This document shows positions 6,139-14,700 of a stretch of DNA of 15,668 nucleotides, in pieces. The stretch lies in contig JAIRUO010000077.1 of NCBI GenBank assembly GCA_031254385.1, positions 1 to 15,668 on the forward strand, given 5' to 3'. The stretch's first letter is position 1, and every line of letters starts with the position of its first letter. The translations under genes and the position numbers were made by a program. A model generated the notes under the pieces. It made no database searches. It was not told the DNA's origin and was given only the letters and a program-made list of their open reading frames with translations. This stretch comes from Treponema sp. GTDB taxonomy: Bacteria > Spirochaetota > Spirochaetia > Treponematales > Breznakiellaceae.

Positions 6139-9100
6139 ATGCGGAGAATCATTGGCACATCGATCGCATTGGTACTCGTTGCCTTAGTAATAGCGGCTGT
6201 GGTTTCAGGCTGCGCCCAAGCAGACGCTGTTCCCCACTCCCCACTCCCTACTCCCCACTCCCCATTTTCGACCTATCTGGATATTCCAGGCGTAACGGCA
6301 GAAGAAATCGCCGCAATCGAGGCAATAATAGAAAAGCAAGATACGCTTATCTACGGAATGATCTTGTCTACCGAGGCGTTCTTGTTGGAAGAGGGTGAAG
6401 GCGGCAAGGATGCCGTTGGAGGCTATGCGGCCCTGTTCTGCGAATGGCTGACCGGGCTTTTCGGCATACAGTTTCAGCCTGCGTTATATGAATGGAATGA
6501 TTTGTTTGAAAAATTAGATAGTGGTGAAATTGATTTTGCTGGCGATCTGACGCGCAACGAAGAACGCCTAAAAACGTATTATATGACCGACTCCATTGCC
6601 GAACGGCAGTATAAAATGATGCGGCTTAGGGGAAGCCCCGCTCTTGAACATATTGCACTGGCACGCCCGCTCCGCTACGCATTCCTGCAAGGCGCAGTCA
6701 CCGCTGATACTGTCGCTGCGGTATCGGTGACTGGCACTTATGAAACTATTTTGGTCAGTAATTTTGCTGAGGCTTATATCGCCCTTGAAAATGGCGATAT
6801 TGATGCCATTATTGAAGAAGGCGTTGCAGAGGCATCCTTTGATGTCTACGGCAATGTGTATGCCGAAGATTTTTTACCGTTGATCATTAACCCTGTTTCC
6901 ATGGCAACGGCAAATGCGGAGTTAAGCTCCATTATTTCTGTTATAACAAAAGCGCAACGAAACGGCGCCATGCCCTATTTGAACAATCTATACAACCAGG
7001 GTCACCAAGCATATATGAAAAATAAATTTTTTATGCTTCTTGATAATGAAGAAAAAATGTATCTGCGGAATACCGTCTCCGTGCCGTTGGCGGCCCGGTA
7101 TTTCAATTATCCTGTTGACTTTTACAATAAATACGAAGAAAAATGGGAAGGCATTATCTTTGACGTGCTGGCTGAAGTGGAAGAACTTACCGGGCTCAAG
7201 TTTGAAGTCGCCAACACTACAACCACGGAGTTATCAGAACTGTTTGACATGGTCTATGACGGAAGGGCGCACATAATGCCGGAACTGATTTATTCCGAGA
7301 GGCGGGCGCAGTACGTTATATGGACGAAGCATATATTCTTGACAGATCAATTGGCTCTTCTGTCAACATCGACATACCCCAATGTAAGCATTAATGAAAT
7401 ACCGAATAAACGTGTAGGGGTGATAGCCAATACAGTCCGCGCCGAAATGTTCCGTACTTGGTTTCCAAATGCCGAAAATGTAACAGAATACGCTACTGAT
7501 GAAAACGCCATGTATGCTCTGGAACATGATGAAATTGATTTGGTAATGTCGAGCAAAAACAGGCTGCTTTCTTTTCTTAATTTTCAAGAGATTTCGCTTT
7601 TTAAGGCTAACTTTCTCTTCAACTACCCTTATGAATCCACTTTTGGTTTTAACAAAGATCAAACCCTTCTTTGTTCTATAATGGATAAGGCTCTTCCCCT
7701 TATCGACACCTATATGATCACCGAACAATGGCTGACTAAAACGTATGATTTTCGCGGCCGGTTATTGGAGGCGCAGCGCCCCTGGCTTATAGGGGCTGTC
7801 ATCCTGTCTTTGGCCGTTTTTGCCCTGTTGTCGGTTCTGTTATACCGGAGCCGCATGTACAGAAAACGTTTAGCAAAAGAAGAAGCGCAAGTCTTGGTAA
7901 GGGAGGCCGACGAGCGAGCGCAGATCATGCTTGAACAAGCGCCCGTCGTTGTAATGTTGTGGGATGAAAATTTGCAAATTCTTGACTGCAACCAGGAAGC
8001 GATAAGGGTTTTTGGAGTGTCAAGTAAAAAAGAGTACATGGAAAGGTTCTTTGAGCTTACGCCGGAGTTTCAGCCCAACGGGATGGCGTCGTTGGAACTG
8101 GCTAAAAACGCGTTTTCGCAAGCCTTCGAAACAGGCTACTGCCATATTGAATGGCAGATGAACCATGCCATCACCGGCGAGCCAATACCCTTCGACGTCA
8201 CATCCTCCCGTGTCACATATAAAGGCAAATATATCGCGATCACCTATGCGCTGGATCTGCGTGAACGTACCGCCGCAATCGCAAAAATGCGCGAAGCCGA
8301 CGAAAAGACAAAGGCCATGTTTGACGCAATGCCACTTTGCTCCAACTTTTGGACCCCCGACGGCACAATAGTCGACTGCAACGACGAGGTGGTGAAATTA
8401 TTTGGCCTTAAGGACAAGCAGGAATATATAGACCGGTTTGGCGAGCTGTCCCCCCAATACCAGCCGGACGGGAGGCCGTCCGCCGAAACTGCGGCAGCGC
8501 TTGTGGGCAAGGCGTTCAAGGAAGGCGATTGCCACTTTGAGTGGATGATGCAAAAACTCAACGGCGAGCCTATGCCGACCGAGGTCACGCTGGTCAGGAT
8601 AGAGCACCGGGACGATTATATGGTCGTCGCGTATTTCCGCGACCTGCGCGATCTGAAAGATTCAATAGCAAAAATGCGCGAGGCGGATGAACGCTCAATG
8701 ATCATGCTTGAACAAACGCCTCTCGTTGTAATGCTGTGGGACAAGGACGCTAACATTCTCGACTGCAATCAGGAAGCGGTAAGAGTTACTGGCCTTTCAA
8801 GCAAGAAAGAGTACGTGGAAAGAATTTTTGAGATTACACCCGATCTGAGCGATGGCACGAAATCGTCGGAGGCGGCGAAAAAAGCGATTGCGCTATGCCT
8901 TGAAACAGGTTTTGTTAGAATTCCATGGGCGCTTCACCATGCAGTAACCGGCGAGTTGATACCTTTTGATGTTACTATCGCCAGAGTCAATTATAAAGGT
9001 GAAGATGTTGCGATCAGTTATGCACAGGACGTGCGCGAGCGCAACGCCGCAATAGAAAAAATACGCGAGGCCGATGATCGCGCCAGAGTCATGATTGAAC

Positions 9101-11682
9101 AAGCGCCCCTTGTTGTAATGCTGTGGGACAAAGACGCTAACATTCTAGACTGCAATCAAGAAGCACTGGGCATACTTGGACTGCCAAGCAAACAAGAGTA
9201 CATAGAAAGGTTCTTTGAGCTTGCGCCGGACCAGTTCAACGGGATGCCAGCGTTGGAGGCGGCAAAAATGCTCCTTAGAAAAACTTTGAAAACAGGTTAT
9301 GAGCGCATTGAATGGGTGCTGAACCATGCGGTAACCGGCGAGGCGATACCCTTCGACTCCGTCATCGCCCGCATAAAATATAAAGATGAATATATCCTGA
9401 TGAGCTATGGGCAGGATGTGCGCGAGCGGAATGCCTCAATAGCAAAAATGCGCGAAGCTGATGAGCGCATGCACATCATATTTGACACAACACCGTTAGC
9501 CAGTTGTATGTTTGACAAAGAACTCAATATGTTTGACTGCAATCATGAAACAGTGAAAATGTTCGGAATACCGAATAAGGACTTCTTCTTAAACAGATTT
9601 TTTGATTTGTTCCCGGAATATCAGCCCAACGGAAAACTTTCCGCCTGGGAGGCAACCAGAAACATCCGTATGGCGCTTGAAGAAGGCTATAACCGTTTTG
9701 AGATTATGCACCAAAAAATGGACGGCGAACCCTTGCCTGCCGAAGTAACTTTAGTGCGTGTCAAATACAGGGATGAATATGCGATTACGTCGTATATGAG
9801 GGATTTAACCGAACAAAAGGCAATGGTACAGCTTGCCAAACAGCAGGCGGAGGCTGAGGCAGCCAACCGCGCCAAATCCTCATTCCTGGCCTCCATGAGC
9901 CACGAAATAAGGACGCCGATGAACGCGATCTTGGGGATTACCGAAATCCAATTGCAAAACGAAGGCCTGTCCACGGACACGAAAAACGCGCTGAATATGA
10001 TTTGCAATTCGGGGTATACGCTGCTAGGCATAATCAACGATTTGCTTGACCTTTCCAAAATTGAGGCGGGCAAGCTTGAGTTGATAAATGCCCGGTATGA
10101 AATGCCTAGCCTGATTAACGACACCATAAACCTCAACACGGCGCGCCTTGGCAGCAAGCCTATTGAGTTTAAGCTGCAAGTGGACGGGGATCTGCCCTTT
10201 GAGCTTATAGGCGACGAACTGCGCGTTAAGCAGATACTGAACAACCTGTTGTCTAACGCCTTCAAATACACAGAAAAAGGCGAAGTAAGCCTGTCATTCT
10301 TAGCCCAAATAACCGGTAACGGCGATATTTCCGCAGACAGCGCCAATGCAGACGATGAAAACGCGCCTCGTGTAACGCTGGTAATCACCGTGCGCGACAC
10401 TGGCCAGGGTATGACCGAGGATCAGATACAGGGAATGTTCGATGCGTATTCTCGCTTTAACTTGAAGACGAACCGTTATATCGAAGGCACGGGCCTTGGC
10501 ATGAATATCGTGCAATATTTGGTGAAACAGATGGACGGCTTTATTTGCGTGGAAAGTGAGCTGGGCAAAGGTACGGAAGTTACCGTGCATTTGAAACAGG
10601 GCTATGCGGGTGCCGCAAGGCTGGGCAAGGAACTCGCCGAAAACCTTAATGGCTTCCACTTGGCCGGAATGTCAAAAATGAAGAAAGCGCAAATAGTTCG
10701 GGAAAATATGCCTTATGGGAGCGTCTTGGTGGTAGACGACATGGAAACGAACCTGTATGTCGCCAAGGGCTTCCTGTTGCCTTATGGGCTTAAAATCGAA
10801 ACCGTGCTTAGCGGCAAAGAAGCGATAGAGAAAATCGACCGCGGCAATGTGTACGACATCGTGTTTATGGATCATATGATGCCAGTAATGGATGGCATAG
10901 AGGCGGTCAAGGTCATACGCGGAAAAGGATATAAGCACCCAATAGTAGCGCTGACCGCCAACGCGGTGGTAGGCCAGGCGGATGTGTTCATGGCTAACGG
11001 CTTTGACGGGTTTATCTCAAAGCCTATAGGTATACGCGAACTGAACGCTTCGCTGAATAAGTTTGTACGGGACAGGCAGCCGCCTGAAGTAGTGGAAGCG
11101 GCGCGTGCGAGTTCTAAGAGCGTAAGCGCCGATACTGTGCCACAACTTGACAAGGAGTTAGTAAAAATATTCATAAGGGATGCCGAAAAAGCCAGTGCGG
11201 TTTTACAGGGTTATGAAGAGCGAAACTCTTACAAGAGCGAAGACCTGCAGATGTATATTATAAACGCCCATGCGCTCAAGAGTGCGCTGGCGAACATAGG
11301 CGAAATGAATCTTTCCAATATGGCCTTGGGGCTGGAACAGGCGGGAAGGGAGCGGAATATCGTTTTCATATCAGATGAAAGCTCTGTGTTCCTGAATGAA
11401 CTCGGGGTACTGGTAGATAAGCTAAAGTCCGGCATTGATGAGCATAGTGCAGTTGATGTTTCGGACGAAGACATGGCGTTTTTGCATAAAAAGCTGCTGG
11501 CTGTCAAGGATGCCTGTGTAACCTATGACAAAAACACCGCAAAGGCCGCGCTTACAGAGTTAAAACAGAAATCATGGCCAGACAAGTACAGTAAACTTCT
11601 CGACGCTGTAGCCGGGCATCTGTTGCACAGCGACTTTGAAGAGGCGGAAGCGGTCTGCGCTGCTTGTCTTTCTGGCAGATGA
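6139..11682 (+). CDS. Hybrid sensor histidine kinase with two Venus-flytrap domains, five PAS, receiver and Hpt
   Basis: This 1847-residue sensor resembles BvgS/EvgS in layout. Residues 1-25 form a signal-like helix ending in VSGC, a lipobox match. Residues 32-42 are a Pro-rich linker encoded by 7-base repeats. Two SBP_bac_3-like periplasmic domains lie at about 45-305 and 310-535, then a membrane helix at 549-571. Five PAS domains follow at about 129-residue spacing (starting near 594, 722, 851, 980, 1109). The HisKA histidine in SMSHEIRTP is H1255. ATPase boxes are N1373, DTGQG at 1420 and GTGLG at 1450. The receiver has D1533/D1534, acceptor D1578, T1606 and K1628. The Hpt histidine in NAHALKSA is H1711, followed by an uncharacterised 75-residue tail. 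The relay H1255 to D1578 to H1711 is therefore complete, but no separate output regulator is in view. The ATG has GGAG 11 bases upstream. Confidence 0.92.
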   Translation: MRRIIGTSIALVLVALVIAAVVSGCAQADAVPHSPLPTPHSPFSTYLDIPGVTAEEIAAIEAIIEKQDTLIYGMILSTEAFLLEEGEGGKDAVGGYAALFCEWLTGLFGIQFQPALYEWNDLFEKLDSGEIDFAGDLTRNEERLKTYYMTDSIAERQYKMMRLRGSPALEHIALARPLRYAFLQGAVTADTVAAVSVTGTYETILVSNFAEAYIALENGDIDAIIEEGVAEASFDVYGNVYAEDFLPLIINPVSMATANAELSSIISVITKAQRNGAMPYLNNLYNQGHQAYMKNKFFMLLDNEEKMYLRNTVSVPLAARYFNYPVDFYNKYEEKWEGIIFDVLAEVEELTGLKFEVANTTTTELSELFDMVYDGRAHIMPELIYSERRAQYVIWTKHIFLTDQLALLSTSTYPNVSINEIPNKRVGVIANTVRAEMFRTWFPNAENVTEYATDENAMYALEHDEIDLVMSSKNRLLSFLNFQEISLFKANFLFNYPYESTFGFNKDQTLLCSIMDKALPLIDTYMITEQWLTKTYDFRGRLLEAQRPWLIGAVILSLAVFALLSVLLYRSRMYRKRLAKEEAQVLVREADERAQIMLEQAPVVVMLWDENLQILDCNQEAIRVFGVSSKKEYMERFFELTPEFQPNGMASLELAKNAFSQAFETGYCHIEWQMNHAITGEPIPFDVTSSRVTYKGKYIAITYALDLRERTAAIAKMREADEKTKAMFDAMPLCSNFWTPDGTIVDCNDEVVKLFGLKDKQEYIDRFGELSPQYQPDGRPSAETAAALVGKAFKEGDCHFEWMMQKLNGEPMPTEVTLVRIEHRDDYMVVAYFRDLRDLKDSIAKMREADERSMIMLEQTPLVVMLWDKDANILDCNQEAVRVTGLSSKKEYVERIFEITPDLSDGTKSSEAAKKAIALCLETGFVRIPWALHHAVTGELIPFDVTIARVNYKGEDVAISYAQDVRERNAAIEKIREADDRARVMIEQAPLVVMLWDKDANILDCNQEALGILGLPSKQEYIERFFELAPDQFNGMPALEAAKMLLRKTLKTGYERIEWVLNHAVTGEAIPFDSVIARIKYKDEYILMSYGQDVRERNASIAKMREADERMHIIFDTTPLASCMFDKELNMFDCNHETVKMFGIPNKDFFLNRFFDLFPEYQPNGKLSAWEATRNIRMALEEGYNRFEIMHQKMDGEPLPAEVTLVRVKYRDEYAITSYMRDLTEQKAMVQLAKQQAEAEAANRAKSSFLASMSHEIRTPMNAILGITEIQLQNEGLSTDTKNALNMICNSGYTLLGIINDLLDLSKIEAGKLELINARYEMPSLINDTINLNTARLGSKPIEFKLQVDGDLPFELIGDELRVKQILNNLLSNAFKYTEKGEVSLSFLAQITGNGDISADSANADDENAPRVTLVITVRDTGQGMTEDQIQGMFDAYSRFNLKTNRYIEGTGLGMNIVQYLVKQMDGFICVESELGKGTEVTVHLKQGYAGAARLGKELAENLNGFHLAGMSKMKKAQIVRENMPYGSVLVVDDMETNLYVAKGFLLPYGLKIETVLSGKEAIEKIDRGNVYDIVFMDHMMPVMDGIEAVKVIRGKGYKHPIVALTANAVVGQADVFMANGFDGFISKPIGIRELNASLNKFVRDRQPPEVVEAARASSKSVSADTVPQLDKELVKIFIRDAEKASAVLQGYEERNSYKSEDLQMYIINAHALKSALANIGEMNLSNMALGLEQAGRERNIVFISDESSVFLNELGVLVDKLKSGIDEHSAVDVSDEDMAFLHKKLLAVKDACVTYDKNTAKAALTELKQKSWPDKYSKLLDAVAGHLLHSDFEEAEAVCAACLSGR
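6232..6266 (+). repeat. Five tandem 7-base repeats inside the kinase coding region
   Basis: The units read CCCCACT, CCCCACT, CCCTACT, CCCCACT, CCCCATT: three exact copies and two with one change. They encode residues 32-42 (P, H, S, P, L, P, T, P, H, S, P), just after the signal/lipobox segment. Since 7 is not a multiple of 3, gain or loss of one unit would shift the frame and abolish the kinase, while three units would keep it. Confidence 0.9.
7906..9825 (+). repeat. Tandem array of five PAS-encoding modules in kinase 1
   Basis: The conserved proline codon of each module lies at 7942, 8332, 8719, 9106 and 9493, giving periods of 390, 387, 387 and 387 bases. Modules 1, 3 and 4 share a type-A form (VVMLWDK, LDCNQEA, HHAVTGE, PFD). 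Modules 2 and 5 share a type-B form (QPDG or QPNG, GEPMP or GEPLP, EVTLVR). Each is joined by a near-identical helix, KMREADER or a variant. This is internal duplication of coding DNA. Confidence 0.9.
9841..10280 (+). repeat. Kinase-core duplication, copy 1
   Basis: This stretch, covering the HisKA histidine to the start of the ATPase N-box helix, aligns without any gap to 15229-15668 at a constant offset of 5388 bases. My hand count gives about 61 differences in 440 bases (about 86% identity), mostly at third codon positions. The duplication probably continues past the window edge. Confidence 0.9.
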
Positions 11683-11707
11683 GCTTATTAACCAAAAACG
11701 CCATGTC

Positions 11708-11764
11708 TTGTTCATGGGCTCCGTTCATGGTATAATATACATGGCCTTTCGATTTAAGAAGGAG
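11708..11764 (+). promoter_or_regulatory. Promoter and leader of the second kinase gene, copy 2 of the duplicated element
   Basis: TTGTTC (11708-11713), 17 bases and TATAAT (11731-11736) with the same TGG extension are followed by a 28-base leader segment ending AAGAAGGAG. It is collinear with 6071-6127. The sequence GTTCATGG occurs twice here (11710-11717 within TGTTCATGG, and 11723-11730), a small direct repeat inside the spacer that copy 1 lacks in full. Only 25 bases separate the first kinase stop from this -35. Confidence 0.8.
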
Positions 11765-11775
11765 ACAGACTGATC

Positions 11776-14700
11776 ATGAAGAATTCATTCATTGCGGTAA
11801 TGAGAAAAATGTTGCCAAAACGTATGCTTTTCTGGCAGATTGCTTTTACCTTGTTCGCCTTCGCGGCGATGGTCATCGTTGGTAATATTATCATGAGCAC
11901 CACGATCCGCAGTCAGCTCTCCCAGAACTCCGAGGCCGCGCTTGATTTGGCAATGTCAAAAATTGAGATCGAACTGCGGGGGCCGGAAACCACCTTAAGG
12001 ACTTTTGCAGAAGGGGTGCAGCAAAGACTAGTTCAGGGCCAGGATGCTGAAAACATCCTGGAACTATTACGCAGCTTCAATGGCCATTTATTGTTCCACA
12101 CCAAAGATGGAACCACCCCTATTACCCTTTTCGGTATTTTTTATACCATAGGTCCCGATCCTGTATTCCTTCACAATGAAAATTGGCAGCCATCCGCTGG
12201 CTATGATGCCCTGAGTCGGCCCTGGTACCGGGCAGCAATAGCGGGAGGCGGAAGCCCGGGGCGGTCGGAAGTGTATTTAGATTTCTCGGTGGAACAATAT
12301 GTCTTTGCAATAGCCCAAACCATCAGGGATGAATCGGGCCGGCTGTTGGGTGTCGTAAGCCTTCAAATACCGATTGACTTTATAGGGGAAATAGTCATAA
12401 GAGAGGCGGAGAACCAAGGCGGCTACGGCATGATTATTGGTCATGATATGAGGGTGCACGCCCATGCAAACCGCAGTTTTATAGGTATGGAAGTGCCGGA
12501 TCCCGCGCTCCCGTTCTCTATCTTTTATGACGACTATTTTGTAAAAGGGGAAGATGTTTTTGAGCGTCCAATAATCAGTTTTGCAGGCGAAGAGTCTTTG
12601 GCTTTTTTGCGCAGGACACAAAACGGCTGGTATTATGGGACGGTAGTGCCAAGCGCCCCTTATTATAGAAGCATAACCGTTATATGGTACACCCTTATTG
12701 CAATGGGCGTGGCCGCCGCCGCATTTCTGATCTTTATATTAGTCAACACCGATCTCAAAAAAAACAGGGTAACCGCGCTGACCATCACCTTAAACAAAAT
12801 GTCCGAAATATACCTTACGCAGAGCGGGAAAACTTTCGAGGATTCAATGAGCAAAGGCGGCGAACTGCTTGCCGGCCTGGCAAACGTAGACAGGTTTTCG
12901 CTTTTCCGCAACTCAATAGAAGATGGCGTCCTCTATATGTCACAAATATACCGCTGGGAAAGAGCATCGGGCGGCACGACAAAGACGATCGATAGATTTG
13001 TCCATGTCGCCTACAGGCAAATTGCACCGGAATGGGAGCAAATGTTTATAGAAGGGAAGTCGCTTAGCGGGCCCGCCCGTTTAATGCCGGAACGCGAAGC
13101 TGCCTTATTAAACAGCGTTGGCGCACTGTCGGCTTTTGTTGCCCCTATACACATAAACGGTTCCCCCTGGGGATTCGTTCTTTTTGAAGACCACAAGAAG
13201 GAACGCGTGTTTGACGCCAATTTGTCAGAAACTTTGCAATCTGCGGCATTCTTGTTCGCCAACGCTGTTATGCGCGATGAGTTGGAAGACCAGTTAGAGT
13301 CGGAAAGAGACTTTACCCAAAAAATAATCGATGCCGCGCCCGTAGGCTTGAATATGTGGGATGATAATACTAACCTTATCGGCTGCAACGACGCCATTCA
13401 AAAAATATTTGGCGTATCAAAGCAATATTATATAGATAATTTTAAGGAGTTTTCCCCGGAAATTCAGCCTGATGGGATACCATCCGCTGCCAAAATAAAA
13501 GAGTTTCAGGCGCGGGTGCGTACCGGCGAGACAGTTACTATGGAATGGGAACACCGTACCCTTGATGGCGAGCCTATTCCCTGTGAAATTACGATGACAC
13601 GCGTGGGTTACAGCAATAAGCAAATACTGCTTGTGTATCTATACGATTTGCGTAACATGAAAAAAATGGAAGAAGCGGCGCTCGATGCTGAACAGACGCG
13701 GGCCTTAATGGATGCGGTGCCATTAAGCTGTACATTGATTGACAGTAACTTAAATGTATTGACCTGTAATAAAACGGCAGTAGAATTTTTTGGATTATCC
13801 ATGAAAGAGGATATACAAGGTCTGTTTACTGACCTTATGCCGGTATATCAGCCGAACGGCAGCATTTCTGAAGAAATTGCTACCGAGGCAGTAAGGAAAG
13901 CGTTTGACGAAGGCTCTGCTTATTATGCTGAAATGTTACACAGAAATTTTAACGGCGAACTCTTGCCTAGCGAGGTAACGCTCGTGCGTGTCGAATACGG
14001 TGGTGACCAAGTTGTTGCCGCGTACGTCCGCGACATGCGTGCGATAAAAGAAGCGGAGGCAAAAGCACATGAAGCAGACGAGCGCGCACAGCTCATGCTT
14101 GAATATGCGCCTCTCGTTGTAATGCTGTGGGACAAAGACGCCAACATTCTTGACTGCAATCAGGAAGCGGTAAGAGTTACAGGCCTTTCAAGCAAAAAAG
14201 AGTACACGGAAAGACTTTTTGAGCTTACACCGGATCTGCCCAACGGCATGAAAGCGTCGGAGGCGGCACAACTAGTGATTGCGCAATGCCTTGAAACAGG
14301 TTATGGCAGGACTCCATGGGCGCTGCACCATGCAGTAACTGGCGAGTTGATACCTTTCGATTGTGCAGTCGCCAGAGTCAAATATAAAGGTGAAGATACC
14401 GTGATAAGCTATGGGCAGGACATGCGCGAGCGGAACGCCGCGATAGCGAAAATGCGTGAAGCCGATGAGCGTGCGCAAATTTTATTTGAAACTGCGCCGT
14501 TTGCCGGCTGCATGTTTGACAAAGACGGCAATGTAATTGACTGCAATCAGGAAATAGTGAAAATGTTCGGAATACCGGACAAAGAATTTTTCTTTAATAA
14601 TTTTCATAGATCTTTGTTTCCGGAATACCAGCCCAATGGAAAATTGTCTGTCGAGCTGTCAGCCTATTACGGTCAAACAGCGTTTGAAAAAGGCTATCAT

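Noticed and set aside
7906..9825. CRISPR-like or satellite repeats suggested by the regular 387-base period
   Set aside because: The period is a whole number of codons and each unit encodes a PAS domain, so this is protein-domain duplication.
9687..10400. Long minus-strand open frame (237 codons) with a similar frame at 15099-15659
   Set aside because: Both are antisense to the duplicated kinase regions. Their mutual similarity is only a reflection of the coding-strand duplication.
11683..11707. Terminator between the two kinase genes
   Set aside because: The 25 bases have no stable hairpin or T run, so read-through from the first kinase into the second is likely in addition to its own promoter.
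12122..13027. Several minus-strand open frames and a plus-strand frame at 12684-12995 over the second kinase
   Set aside because: The window-spanning plus-strand frame from 11776 encodes continuous Cache, GAF and PAS domains; the others are shadows.
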